Source: a virus
Length of the DNA: 64,000 nt
IMG/VR virus record: IMGVR_UViG_3300013114_000583
Span: 1 to 64,000 of that record
Direction: 5' to 3' (one strand)
Below the pieces are notes generated by a model. That model was not told the DNA's origin. It worked only from the letters and a program-made list of their open reading frames with translations, and did no database searches. A program made the translations under genes and the position numbers. Position 1 is the first letter of the stretch. Every line of letters begins with the position of its first letter. Positions 7,785 to 17,136 of the stretch are shown one piece after another.

Positions 7785-8651
7785 TTATACTCCTGGTGGT
7801 AATTCTGGTAGTTTTGGTGGAGGGCCCTCTGCTGGTGGCTCTTCTTCCTCTTCTGGGGCAGCCCCGGGTTCAGCCTCTGGTGCGATTCCCGCTTCGGCTT
7901 CATCACCCGGGGGCTCTCCTGTTGGTGCCGCTTTTGTTTCATCGTATTCCGGGCTGCTGGGTTCTTTAAGAGTTGGATCTAATTCTTTTTCCCATTTATC
8001 AAAATAAAGTTTTAAATTTGCCATCATCCATCTCTTGAAGATTTCCTGGTCATCAAGATCATCAAGCCCAGAAAAGTGATCCACAATGGAGGTTTCAATT
8101 ACAGAATAAACTTGTTCAGCCTTATTCCTTCCAGTTGTGTCTTGGTCTTCTAATTCACGAAACCCCTCTTCTTCGTCTTCACCTTCAATTGGCCTTTCTG
8201 CTTTATCTATAAACTCAGCTTCTTCATCTGATCCGTCATCAGCATTAATAAACTTTTCCTTATCTTCATCTGAAACAACGTCTATGTCTACTACTTCTTC
8301 TTTTAAAGTAGCTTTGTCTGTAGCCTGGATCGGTTCAAGGGTGTCCATTACCCAATTTAAGATATGAGCTCTAAATGACTTTCTCTGTTCTGGGGTTGTT
8401 GTTAAAGTTTTGTAAGATTGTCGTAGCGTTTTTAACATATTGGTGTTTTTAAAGAGTTCTCGTAAAACGTTGATTCCAGTGTACTCGTGTGGATCTGTTT
8501 CTACTTTTTCAGCAGCGACTTCTAATATCAAGTGACGTATTAAGTTTCGAAATTTAATTTCTTCGTTTAACTCAGCATTTTTACGCTTTTTTGCCATCTT
8601 AATAGCAGTTCGTACATGAGCTCTTAGTAATCTCTCTTCAGTTTTGTTCAT
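7785..8651 (-). CDS. Hypothetical acidic scaffold-like protein, 288 aa
   Basis: A basic helical N-terminus (about residues 1-50) is followed by a helical core and a long Glu/Asp/Pro/Ala-rich tail (from about 215) ending in PPPKLPELPPGV. The strong acidity resembles prohead core or scaffolding proteins and T4 internal proteins, but no motif is decisive. It overlaps the stop of the gene at 8648 by 4 bases, so it is translationally coupled. Confidence 0.6.
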   Translation of the reverse strand: MNKTEERLLRAHVRTAIKMAKKRKNAELNEEIKFRNLIRHLILEVAAEKVETDPHEYTGINVLRELFKNTNMLKTLRQSYKTLTTTPEQRKSFRAHILNWVMDTLEPIQATDKATLKEEVVDIDVVSDEDKEKFINADDGSDEEAEFIDKAERPIEGEDEEEGFRELEDQDTTGRNKAEQVYSVIETSIVDHFSGLDDLDDQEIFKRWMMANLKLYFDKWEKELDPTLKEPSSPEYDETKAAPTGEPPGDEAEAGIAPEAEPGAAPEEEEEPPAEGPPPKLPELPPGV

Positions 8652-9562
8652 TTTTGTTTTCTCTTTATTTTTTTCTTTTTCTTTTTGCTCGGAGTTTCTT
8701 CTTTTACATCAATCATGGGCCCAGCATATCCCGCAACAGCTCCTGATGCAACGGCGTTGCCTTCATTTGCTGCAAATGCATTTGAATATTTTTGCCTAGG
8801 TTGGTTCCATGGTTTTCCATATTTAACTAAATCTTTACGGCCACCGTCAAGTATGACTCTGTGTGCTTTTCTCAATCTAATTTTCATTCTTTTTTGAAAG
8901 CTGCTTTCTGTTATTACCTTATTCTTATTTTTTATTTCTTCAAATAAGTCAATGTCAGATATTATTTTTTTATAATCTATATTGCAAATATATTTTGACA
9001 AGTATTCCTCTAGTTTACCAGTAAAACCAGAACTAGTATCTGAATCGAAGAACATATTACGCAACACTGATGCTATATTAACTCCATCTATTTTAAGAGC
9101 TTGTGCTTCATCCGCAATAAATTTTGCAACGACATGCACCAATATATACTCAACTAAGGTTTGAGCAAGATCTGCGCCAAGTTGAGCACAAATTTCTTGA
9201 TTTGTACCTTTAATTAGTGTATAAATATCTGATAAATCTTGGTTACCTATAAAAGTTACTAGAACTCCGCGTAGATGCCCTTCTTTGAACCCAAGAGATT
9301 TTAAAATGTATCTTGCAAGTTTCTCTACTAAAGTAGATTTGATTCCCTCAAGGCCAATGCCGAGACCTTTCGCAGCTCCTGTAAAGAATTTCCCTATGCC
9401 GCCTAAAATACCTTCTTCATTTAATTCATTTAATTCATTTTCGAATTCAATGGCGTATTCTATTATAAATTCATTAATAAATTGCTCAGAGGCTCCTGCC
9501 TTTTTAAGCAAAATACACCTTTCTCTCAAAAATTCAATTGGTGTTCCGGGATTTGCGCTCAT
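8648..9562 (-). CDS. Hypothetical protein with amphipathic/hydrophobic centre
   Basis: The 304-aa protein has a Glu-rich helical N-terminus, a glycine-rich amphipathic segment (GGIGKFFTGAAKGLGIGLEG, about 51-70) and a hydrophobic central helix region. The C-terminus is strongly basic (SKKKKKKIKRKQK). The Gly/Ala amphipathic stretch could insert into membranes, as in phage ejection proteins. Family not recognised. Confidence 0.55.
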   Translation of the reverse strand: MSANPGTPIEFLRERCILLKKAGASEQFINEFIIEYAIEFENELNELNEEGILGGIGKFFTGAAKGLGIGLEGIKSTLVEKLARYILKSLGFKEGHLRGVLVTFIGNQDLSDIYTLIKGTNQEICAQLGADLAQTLVEYILVHVVAKFIADEAQALKIDGVNIASVLRNMFFDSDTSSGFTGKLEEYLSKYICNIDYKKIISDIDLFEEIKNKNKVITESSFQKRMKIRLRKAHRVILDGGRKDLVKYGKPWNQPRQKYSNAFAANEGNAVASGAVAGYAGPMIDVKEETPSKKKKKKIKRKQK

Positions 9563-9597
9563 AAATGATGCTCCTGTTACTTTAATAAATAGTTAAA

Positions 9598-11652
9598 TTA
9601 TTTTAAATAATCTTTTTTAACTATTGAATTTCTAAGTGAGAGTTTTTCTTCTTGTGACAAATGATCTGGCAAAAAATCAAGGAACCTATCATCGCCGCTA
9701 GCTAGCAACTCTCTCATGATAGAGCCTCTTACTGATCCGCCCTGTAAAGGTATTATTACTTGATCAGCATTTTCATAATTAGAAATTAAGGCCTTCCATC
9801 TTCCGTCCTCAGGTTCACACTCTTTCTCAGCGCATGCTCCTATTCCACAAAAGATTTTATCATTATCAAATTCACCATTTTCTAGCTTCTCATAAACCCA
9901 GCGAACCGGACTTCCACTTATTTTAATAATCACTGTTTCAAATCCGGCGTCAGGGGAAGACTCATAAAACTTTTTCCAAATAAGCTCCGCCTCTTCCGGG
10001 CCAATTGAAACGTTCCCATCCTCCGAAGTTCTAACGGTAGAGCCAACTAAAATATACAATTTTGATGCCTCTGATCTTTTAGCTAAATATTGAGAAGCTA
10101 AGAAGTGACCAACATGTGGTGGCTTGAACCCTCCGGAAAAAATTGCAATTCGTGACGATGGAAGACCTTGTTCTTCCCGAAGTAAACTTTCATAAGTGGC
10201 AGGAGAAGGCAATTCATTTATATCCCTTTTACCTGGCGCCCTCGCAAATCTTCCCAAGCCCATTATTTGATTTATCGGCGCGAATTGTCCAGTAATCTTA
10301 TACTCTTGCCCCTGATAAGAGAAAACCAAACCTTCAACATTTGAAGCAATTCTTTCATATACTCCTAATATGTTTTCATCAAAAAGAACCTCTTCCGCCG
10401 AAACATCTCCTTTGTGACTAATCATTTTTCTTATATTTCTTTTTAAGACTTCAAGATCCTTTTGTCCCTCCAGAGATTGAATTTTGGTGACTTGGTGACT
10501 AACTTTTTGCTGCAATCCTTTCAGAGCTTCTTCATCATTAAGAATATATAAACTTTTAACTCCCTTCAGATAATCAGATGCAAAATTATGTACAATATAT
10601 TCTATAGGTCGAATCGCTTCCCGAACTATCTCGGATAAGGCAGCTGGCGTTCGGAGAAACTCTTTAACAACCTGTTTTGTTTGCTCGTCCGAGATAAGAT
10701 CCAGTATTGGTTCCACTTCGTTTTTTAATCTTGGGGTTTTTCTTTCAGTTAGAAAAAACAAAACAGCTTCTGAAATCCTATCTGCAATAGAGCCATTGAC
10801 ACCTGGTAATTTAGACTCTATCGTTTCATCTAAAACCTTTTTTAGGTAATCTTTTATAGAGGAATTTTCATCTAAACCACTGGTAGCAGCAATATTGTCC
10901 AAAGCTTGTTCTGCCCGATGTAGTATTTCTTCATCAACAATAATATTATCAAAATCCCTCAAGGCATTAATTTTAACTTTAGGTATTTCTTCGTTTTCTT
11001 CATCAATAACAACCATGCTTAGATGTTTTTCTAGAAATCTAGAATAGAGTTGGCTTTCTTCATCATCCATATTTTGAAGCCTTTCAACATCGGGACAAAG
11101 CTTGGAGTGTTTGGTTCTATGAATTACTAAATCCTGTGTATCATAATCTACAATATTTCTTGATCTTGGGTCTACAACCTCGCCATTATAAAAGATTCGG
11201 CAACCATCTTCTGTTTTAAAAAACTCAGGAGGCATATCTTTCGCGGCTCTTTCAAATTCATACATGGCGTCGTAGAATGCGTCAGCGACATGTTGGATTC
11301 CGGCATCCTTGGAAGCTTCTTCTGCTTCTTCTGGGGTTTTTCCTTTGTTCAGTGCTATTTGCCTTGCTTTTTCTACTTTATCAAGTGTAAAAAATCTTCT
11401 TGTAGTTTCTTTATCAATACCGCCCATTGCAGTATGTTCTTTCATTCTTCGGATAATGCGCGCCTTCTGGGTTTCATGATCATAAGTTATTATTATATTT
11501 TGTCCGTCTAATTTTTCTGTGACTTCAATATCCGGAAACCCATCCACTATTAAACGAAACATCTCCTTTAATTTGCCAAATGTTAAAGAAATATTTTCAT
11601 ATGGGTGGGCCATATGACCAATAGGGCCCTCTAATAATAACTCTTGTTTCAT
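9598..11652 (-). CDS. Fusion of a ligase-like nucleotidyltransferase and an NMNAT-like adenylyltransferase
   Basis: The N-terminal domain has the covalent nucleotidyl-transfer motif KLDG at residues 47-50 (nucleophile Lys47), a FYNGEVVDPR strand, and a VEGLVF...YKITG pair near 436-450, matching motifs I, III, IV and V of RNA/DNA ligases and capping enzymes. The C-terminal domain (about 500-684) has FSGGFKPPHVGH, the G-x-F-x-P-x-H-x-G-H signature of NMNAT/cytidylyltransferases. Plausible activities are nucleic-acid repair ligation and NMN or FMN adenylylation. The N-terminus MKQELLLEGP ends in an L-x-E site. Folds are well supported; substrates are not. Confidence 0.8.
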   Translation of the reverse strand: MKQELLLEGPIGHMAHPYENISLTFGKLKEMFRLIVDGFPDIEVTEKLDGQNIIITYDHETQKARIIRRMKEHTAMGGIDKETTRRFFTLDKVEKARQIALNKGKTPEEAEEASKDAGIQHVADAFYDAMYEFERAAKDMPPEFFKTEDGCRIFYNGEVVDPRSRNIVDYDTQDLVIHRTKHSKLCPDVERLQNMDDEESQLYSRFLEKHLSMVVIDEENEEIPKVKINALRDFDNIIVDEEILHRAEQALDNIAATSGLDENSSIKDYLKKVLDETIESKLPGVNGSIADRISEAVLFFLTERKTPRLKNEVEPILDLISDEQTKQVVKEFLRTPAALSEIVREAIRPIEYIVHNFASDYLKGVKSLYILNDEEALKGLQQKVSHQVTKIQSLEGQKDLEVLKRNIRKMISHKGDVSAEEVLFDENILGVYERIASNVEGLVFSYQGQEYKITGQFAPINQIMGLGRFARAPGKRDINELPSPATYESLLREEQGLPSSRIAIFSGGFKPPHVGHFLASQYLAKRSEASKLYILVGSTVRTSEDGNVSIGPEEAELIWKKFYESSPDAGFETVIIKISGSPVRWVYEKLENGEFDNDKIFCGIGACAEKECEPEDGRWKALISNYENADQVIIPLQGGSVRGSIMRELLASGDDRFLDFLPDHLSQEEKLSLRNSIVKKDYLK

Positions 11653-11664
11653 ATTAAACCTCTA

Positions 11665-12810
11665 CTACTTTTTTATAAAGTTACTCATAAGTTTCGCGTT
11701 TAAAGCAACAAGCCTTGAGCCAAATAATCGACTGTGAAAAGATTTCTCCTGCTCAGGGGTTCTTATATAAGATTCTTCTAGTTCGTCTTCTATAACCATT
11801 GAAGATGCTCCTGGGGGTTCTTCTGTTTCTGGCCCTGTTGCACTTGGCATCGTTGCCCCGCCGGCTGCAGCCAAGGCTGCAACAGCTGCCATAGCCTTGG
11901 CAGCAAGGCCTTCGACGCCCGACTGCTCATGATCATGTGTGGGGTCACCGCACATTTCATCTATACACTCTTCGGTAATTGGTTCTGGCGCGTCTTCATC
12001 ATGAGGTGCATTCGCCTTTCTCAACGCTCGGATGATGGATCCATGCTGAGAGCCACGCTTGGGTTTTCCGGCCTGAACCCACGCGCGCGCATAACCCGTG
12101 ATCATTTCCGGATCTCTCTGCGCCGCAGCCGGGAATTTTTCTTGAAACTTCCTTATTATAGTGCCTAAATCGTGCACCATTCCCCCAGCGGCTTCCTCGA
12201 TAGCCTCTGCTGCGGGTTCTGGGGCCCCCGGTTGACCACCTCGCGGCGTCGACTCTTCCTCTTCGGGCTTACCTTTTGACTGGGAAGAGCCACCTCTTTT
12301 TTTGTTTAAAGCGTCAATTGCCGCTTGGGGCATCTTGCCCTCTAACAACTTAGACTCAACAAGAGCCTGTATTGCTTTTTTTAGATTTCTTTCAATCATA
12401 ACTGTTTCTCCTTGTTTCTTATATTTTAAGATATCTTCATAATCTCTAAAAGCTAAATTACCTTTTTCGTAAGCTTCTCTTTCCATTTCTCTCATATGTG
12501 AATTGTTTTGCGCATAACCAGGGCCTAATGTTTCTTGACTAAATAGCTCGCCTCTAGAATTCTGGTCGTGGTGAACAATTTCGTGTGCCAAAGATCTTAA
12601 AATATCTTTCGGGTGTCGACCGGTGATATAAACTACAATATTTTCATTTTGCGGATCATAGTAAGCTGTCTTGCCAAACAATTCGTGATAATTGTCTTTA
12701 TCTGACAAAAAAATTATATTCGGCTCTTTTTCAAAACCAAATCTTTCCTGGCAAAATTTCAATAATTTGTTGCCATGCGTCGCTAATATATCTTTATTTT
12801 TTACGCTCAT
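11665..12810 (-). CDS. Zinc metallopeptidase-like protein (HExxH)
   Basis: LAHEIVHHDQ near residues 77-86 is a gluzincin-type HExxH site, and the MEREAYEKGN helix about 30 residues later supplies the expected third ligand (Glu). The N-terminal 140 residues form the protease domain. The rest is Pro/Glu/Ala-rich with one compact segment (about 215-275, DLGTIIRKFQEKFPAAAQRD). It lies 12 bases upstream of the ligase fusion. Possibly packaged or involved in virion maturation; the substrate is unknown. Confidence 0.7.
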   Translation of the reverse strand: MSVKNKDILATHGNKLLKFCQERFGFEKEPNIIFLSDKDNYHELFGKTAYYDPQNENIVVYITGRHPKDILRSLAHEIVHHDQNSRGELFSQETLGPGYAQNNSHMREMEREAYEKGNLAFRDYEDILKYKKQGETVMIERNLKKAIQALVESKLLEGKMPQAAIDALNKKRGGSSQSKGKPEEEESTPRGGQPGAPEPAAEAIEEAAGGMVHDLGTIIRKFQEKFPAAAQRDPEMITGYARAWVQAGKPKRGSQHGSIIRALRKANAPHDEDAPEPITEECIDEMCGDPTHDHEQSGVEGLAAKAMAAVAALAAAGGATMPSATGPETEEPPGASSMVIEDELEESYIRTPEQEKSFHSRLFGSRLVALNAKLMSNFIKK

Positions 12811-12845
12811 GTAGTAAATAGTTGTTATTTCATAGAAGAAATAAC

Positions 12846-13451
12846 TTAAGTTAAAGTTATTTTATAAAACTGTTCAGCATCCTGGCCTCTTATATAAGGT
12901 GTTTGTCCTAGTATGACTCTTAAAGGGGGAGGTTTTATGGCTCCTGTGTTTGAGTCTGTCTCATAATTGTTTTCATACTGGGCGAGTTTATAATAATCAA
13001 AAATATAATTCTTGGCGATATCGCCCTTCGACTCTCTGGTGTGCTTCGGAGCCTCAGGAGGTACGGCTTGGTCTACTGGTGAATTGTATGAGCCTTTATA
13101 TGCAAGCCAAGTATTAGACCCGCCATTATGTGAAGTTCCATTACCAGTATCCCAAGTATAAATATTCGAATCATGAAACCCAGATTTCCAGATTGCGGTG
13201 TCTGCAACAAAAGCATCGCCTGCAGCCACGTTCGCGACGCTTATATCTTCAGTATGAAAAAGAATAGACTGCCTATCACCACTAAACCACTTCTGGGTAC
13301 CATTTGTTAAAGACTGAGCCTGCCAGGCAACCCAAGAATAGGTATTGGGATCATCAGAACCCCACTGATACACGTCCGGGCTCCAGCCTGTTTGTTTTCT
13401 TTCTAGATAGTATAAAGTACCACCAGAATTATTGGTAATAGCTGTGCTCAT
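12846..13451 (-). CDS. Putative virion surface/tail protein, 201 aa
   Basis: Rich in Trp, Tyr, Gly, Ser and Asn with repeated strand motifs (YTWDTGNG, TWLAYKGSYN) and no Cys. This composition is typical of beta-rich receptor-binding or decoration proteins. The C-terminus KPPPLRVILGQTPYIRGQDAEQFYK is distinctive. No family recognised. It lies between the metallopeptidase gene and the purA-like gene. Confidence 0.55.
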   Translation of the reverse strand: MSTAITNNSGGTLYYLERKQTGWSPDVYQWGSDDPNTYSWVAWQAQSLTNGTQKWFSGDRQSILFHTEDISVANVAAGDAFVADTAIWKSGFHDSNIYTWDTGNGTSHNGGSNTWLAYKGSYNSPVDQAVPPEAPKHTRESKGDIAKNYIFDYYKLAQYENNYETDSNTGAIKPPPLRVILGQTPYIRGQDAEQFYKITLT

Positions 13452-13470
13452 ATTTTAAGTCTCTAAATAA

Positions 13471-14463
13471 TTAGATATATTCTGGAGATCTTGAGAAGAA
13501 AATCTCTTTAGTACATGTTTCTTTTAACGAGTCCTCTATCCAAAATTGAATATCTTCGAAAGCTTCAAACTCATATAGCTGAGGTCCGTCAAAAAGTCTC
13601 CAAACCCCGATTTCTTCTAAGACATCCACTTTATTAACCACAAGTTTATTAACTCCGTTAATTCTAATGGCCATTTCCAGTAGATTCATGTCTAGCCAGT
13701 TAATTTGTCTTGGTCTTCCAGTCGTAGATCCAAATTCGTTTCCAACTTGTCTTATTCTTTCAAAAACCGGGTCTGCACCTTCAAAATCTTTAGCACCAAC
13801 GTAGGTTTCATAAATTTTAGCAACACCCCAAACATCTCTAACTGCTTGAGGGGGCACCCCATTTAATAAAGCTGATCCGACAGTGCAGTGAGAAGAGGTG
13901 ATATATGGATAGTCGCCCCAATCAATGTCTAGGCCGAAGCCTTGGGCACCTTCGAAGAGAATAACTGGATTTTCAGTATCTACATGAAGTTCATCGTAAA
14001 TATCTATTAGAAATTCTTCTAATTCAGGCATTTCTAGGGCCCTAATGCCCTTCCTACCGTATTTATCACGGTATGCGGGCCCGTTACCCCTCTTGGTAGT
14101 CCCAATGGCCGTATCGGTTGAATCCTCGGCTCTATGGAAATCTGTTATAATATGCGCATTTGCGGATATCTTGATAAGAGAAGTATCCAAACCTTTCTCT
14201 GCAAGTTCTTTTACTTCTTTTAGAAATTTCGAGGGGTCGACCACACATCCTGGGCCGATTATAGACTTTATCCCAAAGAAGACACCACACGGTATGTGGT
14301 GAGTAATAAATTTAACACCTTCGTGCCAAATCGTGTGGCCGGCATTACATCCCCCATTATACCTGATCACATGAGTGTAATCATTTTCCTTACACAAATG
14401 ATGTGCCACTTTTCCTTTGCCGCAATCACCATATTGTAAATCAACGACTATATCAGCGATCAT
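13471..14463 (-). CDS. Adenylosuccinate synthetase family protein (PurA or phage PurZ/PurZ0)
   Basis: The P-loop is GDCGKGK at 12-18 with catalytic Asp13 present, and catalytic His43 lies in NAGH. IGTTKRGNGPAY, FEGAQGFGLDIDWGDYPY, GSTTGRPRQ and NKVDVLE all align to the PurA core. The enzyme joins aspartate to a 6-oxopurine nucleotide using a nucleoside triphosphate. At 330 aa it is shorter than bacterial PurA (about 430) and close to archaeal and phage forms. True PurZ enzymes that make 2-aminoadenine DNA precursors usually lack this Asp, so PurA or the intermediate PurZ0 type is more likely. The NKxD motif favours GTP as donor. Confidence 0.88.
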   Translation of the reverse strand: MIADIVVDLQYGDCGKGKVAHHLCKENDYTHVIRYNGGCNAGHTIWHEGVKFITHHIPCGVFFGIKSIIGPGCVVDPSKFLKEVKELAEKGLDTSLIKISANAHIITDFHRAEDSTDTAIGTTKRGNGPAYRDKYGRKGIRALEMPELEEFLIDIYDELHVDTENPVILFEGAQGFGLDIDWGDYPYITSSHCTVGSALLNGVPPQAVRDVWGVAKIYETYVGAKDFEGADPVFERIRQVGNEFGSTTGRPRQINWLDMNLLEMAIRINGVNKLVVNKVDVLEEIGVWRLFDGPQLYEFEAFEDIQFWIEDSLKETCTKEIFFSRSPEYI

Positions 14464-14496
14464 GAATATTCCTTTCTGTAATATATTAAAATACTA

Positions 14497-14655
14497 TCAT
14501 TTATTTGATATTTTTTTAAGCTTTCGGCGCGCCAAAGAAGGGTTTCTAGCAATCAGCCTTATATTCGCCTCATTATCACGGGCTTTTCTTAAAACAATAG
14601 TTAGGAGAATACCTTGAATTGCGATTAATGAAAATAAAATACTGGTAATCACCAT
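14497..14655 (-). CDS. Membrane microprotein, 52 aa
   Basis: One N-terminal transmembrane helix (about residues 2-23) followed by a basic cytoplasmic tail (LRKARDNEANIRL, RRKLKK). The ATG overlaps the stop of the PcfJ-like gene (ATGGTGA), implying coupled translation. Not recognised. Confidence 0.5.
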   Translation of the reverse strand: MVITSILFSLIAIQGILLTIVLRKARDNEANIRLIARNPSLARRKLKKISNK

Positions 14656-16769
14656 TGGAAATCATCCGCATCTAAAATTTCATTCATCCAACCTTGAATT
14701 ACTTCCGCATCTTCTTCTAAAATATCTTCAATATTTCCCCATGGTCTGTTTTTCTTTTTAAGATACACATCGATATCTTCATTTAAATTCGTGTCCTGCC
14801 ATGGTGGCGATCCCGTCTGTGGGCCTTTCTTTGCAACCATAGAGGCTGTTTTTCTAAAAATTTCTAATGTTTCTATTTTCATTTTTTCATATTCCTTGTA
14901 ATCAGTATTTCTACCCGGTCCTCGACTATTTTGTTCACGAAAACGCTCTTGTGAGGCTTTTTCTATGGCTGCATTGAATAGGCCGGCATCAATCATCCAG
15001 TGGAGAAATTTTTCACTATAATTGCCATCATTCCACCCTCTACTTATAGATCTGTAAAGTGCACTCCCGTACACATTCATCCAGCCATCACTTTTGTTGT
15101 TAAATAATTTTTGAAGTATTCCATATTTATATTTTTCCGGCACCGCGGGGTTCTCCACTAGGGTGCGCTCTATGTGCCCGCCATAATCATCTTTTGTTTT
15201 TATCAACTTATCGATGATTTCATCACTTAAAGCATTGCTTTTTGCGAAGTATCTATCAATTCCAGCGGTACTTTCTCCAAAGGCCCATCTATTAAGTTCA
15301 GTTCCGCTTCTTGTTAAATTGTACATCCTTTGTATCGTTTTTTTATCATGGTCTCCTTTTTCCAAATAATTTCTGAGGGCGCCGCGGTAGAGCGCACCAG
15401 AAGCATCGATGCCTTCCCAATTTCCTGTCTCTTCCGCTTTATCATATTCTGTCTCGGCATTGTCTTCGATACGTTGCATAGCTTCATCGGAAAACAAGTC
15501 ATTCATTATTTCTTCTCTTAGTTCGCGATTTTTTGTATACTCCAAAATATAGCCCACAACCCAAGTAGAATGTTTTTTATGCCCGTACCTTTGGGAAAAT
15601 TCCCATGCGCGAGATATAAATTCTTCACCATCAAACTTTTTTCCCTCGTAAGATCGACTACTAGAACTAAATAGACTTTCAATTCCAGAACCAGCGAAAC
15701 CGTATATTAATTCCAAAACTACTAGCTTCTCAGCTTGCGACTGAGTTAATCTAGGATTTTTCATTAAAGCCGATAGTGCAGTCTGAGGCCCACCCCACTC
15801 TCGCTTCAAGTCTAGAAAATAATCAACTAATCTTTCATCGCCGGTTTTTTCAAGATGGCGCGTAACAAATGCTTTTTTAAGATTACCAGAAGTTATCAGC
15901 GGCAATATTTCACCTGTATCAAGTAAATTAATATAATCTTCTACACCGTCAGATTTCAAGTAAGCATCCGGTTCAAAATTATCTTGGATCCACTGCCTTA
16001 TCATGGGACGATATTTTTCCACGGGAGTGTCATTTCCTTTGCCTTTTATTTGAATAATCTGCTCCTCTCCTTGGACTTCGATTGTTACATGGGGTTCATT
16101 TTTCTTATCACGAAGAGAAAATATTGTTGTACTGCCACGGTCTACATACTCACAATAACCCCCAACACAATGACCCATTTTATCCCCTTCGGCTTCGAGG
16201 TCCTCTGATGGAACTTTGACCATCGTGAACCCGTTTCCAAAATCGTGAACCGTGTCTTTAGTTTCATAATCCCCAGTACTAACTTTCCCTTTAAACTCGT
16301 CATGCCAACTCTCGGCGGCATGCATCATTTGTGGAAAATTCAAATCCCACACTTCCTTGGCGACATTTTCTGCCCCATTTAAATAATCTACAATATATCT
16401 TATATCATTATTATAGACTGAGAGGTTTCCAAACTCGGGTCCTCTTACCCGATTACGCAGTCCCGAAGGTAGCACGCCGCTTTCGGTTTCTTCATGATAA
16501 ATTGCATTTCCAAGCCATTTGGCAAATATCTTTCTGCCATCTCTTGGAAAATATCTGTCATCAAGGCCTTCAATCCAATTAACTAACTCTATTGGAAATA
16601 TTGGTGGGTTTTCCCTCTCTAAATCTTGAAGTCTTGCAAAATAATCTCTGATTTCTTCATCGGGGCCCTTATCCACTTCTTTTTTTAAAAAATCTATATT
16701 AATATTTCGAAGAACTTTTGCATCTTTGGGGGTTTCGCTTAAGTATTTCTTTATTTCTTCATCAACCAT
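14649..16769 (-). CDS. Large PcfJ-like protein (706 aa)
   Basis: Residues about 190-260 contain MGHCVGGYCEYV, IFSLRDKKNEPHVTIEV and IIQIKGKGND, the conserved core of the PcfJ family (first seen on conjugative plasmids and common in phages; biochemical role unknown). The rest is helical and rich in charged residues, with many Arg-Asn repeats like HEAT or leucine-rich helical repeats. It precedes a 52-aa membrane ORF and follows the SNase gene. Confidence 0.65.
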   Translation of the reverse strand: MVDEEIKKYLSETPKDAKVLRNINIDFLKKEVDKGPDEEIRDYFARLQDLERENPPIFPIELVNWIEGLDDRYFPRDGRKIFAKWLGNAIYHEETESGVLPSGLRNRVRGPEFGNLSVYNNDIRYIVDYLNGAENVAKEVWDLNFPQMMHAAESWHDEFKGKVSTGDYETKDTVHDFGNGFTMVKVPSEDLEAEGDKMGHCVGGYCEYVDRGSTTIFSLRDKKNEPHVTIEVQGEEQIIQIKGKGNDTPVEKYRPMIRQWIQDNFEPDAYLKSDGVEDYINLLDTGEILPLITSGNLKKAFVTRHLEKTGDERLVDYFLDLKREWGGPQTALSALMKNPRLTQSQAEKLVVLELIYGFAGSGIESLFSSSSRSYEGKKFDGEEFISRAWEFSQRYGHKKHSTWVVGYILEYTKNRELREEIMNDLFSDEAMQRIEDNAETEYDKAEETGNWEGIDASGALYRGALRNYLEKGDHDKKTIQRMYNLTRSGTELNRWAFGESTAGIDRYFAKSNALSDEIIDKLIKTKDDYGGHIERTLVENPAVPEKYKYGILQKLFNNKSDGWMNVYGSALYRSISRGWNDGNYSEKFLHWMIDAGLFNAAIEKASQERFREQNSRGPGRNTDYKEYEKMKIETLEIFRKTASMVAKKGPQTGSPPWQDTNLNEDIDVYLKKKNRPWGNIEDILEEDAEVIQGWMNEILDADDFQW

Positions 16770-16789
16770 GTTAAATCTCTTATGATATT

Positions 16790-17125
16790 TTAATTATTAT
16801 ACTCCATTTTACTAACTAGTCCTTCTTGTAACAGGATCTCGCCAACATTTCCTGAATCTGTATGAACAACAGCCAGGCACCGACCATATTTATCAAATCC
16901 TTTTGATTCAATCATTAAATCTTTGGTTGGAAATAATTCTTCTAACCTTTTTTTCGCCAGAGCGGCCGCTTTTCGGGTCGACTCAACTTTGGAGCGGATT
17001 TCGGGAGCATTGATACCTATTATCCTTATCCTTTTCTTTATTGAGATATTAAATCCTAAAAAAATCGCCGCCTCAATCGTATCTCCATCAATGACTCTTA
17101 AAATTTTACCTTTATACTTTTGCAT
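16790..17125 (-). CDS. Staphylococcal-nuclease-like (thermonuclease) domain protein
   Basis: The SNase signatures are complete: VIDGDTIEA (11-19), RIRIIGINAPE (32-42, with Arg34 and Glu42 as catalytic candidates) and DKYGRCLAVV (78-87, Arg82). The 111 aa equal one OB-fold nuclease domain. It lacks a signal peptide, so it acts in the cytoplasm or is packaged. Likely role: Ca-dependent DNA/RNA cleavage, perhaps host DNA degradation. Confidence 0.88.
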   Translation of the reverse strand: MQKYKGKILRVIDGDTIEAAIFLGFNISIKKRIRIIGINAPEIRSKVESTRKAAALAKKRLEELFPTKDLMIESKGFDKYGRCLAVVHTDSGNVGEILLQEGLVSKMEYNN

Positions 17126-17136
17126 ATTTTATACTA

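Noticed and set aside
13471-14463. Calling the PurA-like protein a definite PurZ and the phage a Z-genome phage.
   Set aside because: Asp13 and NKxD are those of PurA; DatZ and a dedicated polymerase are not in the window.
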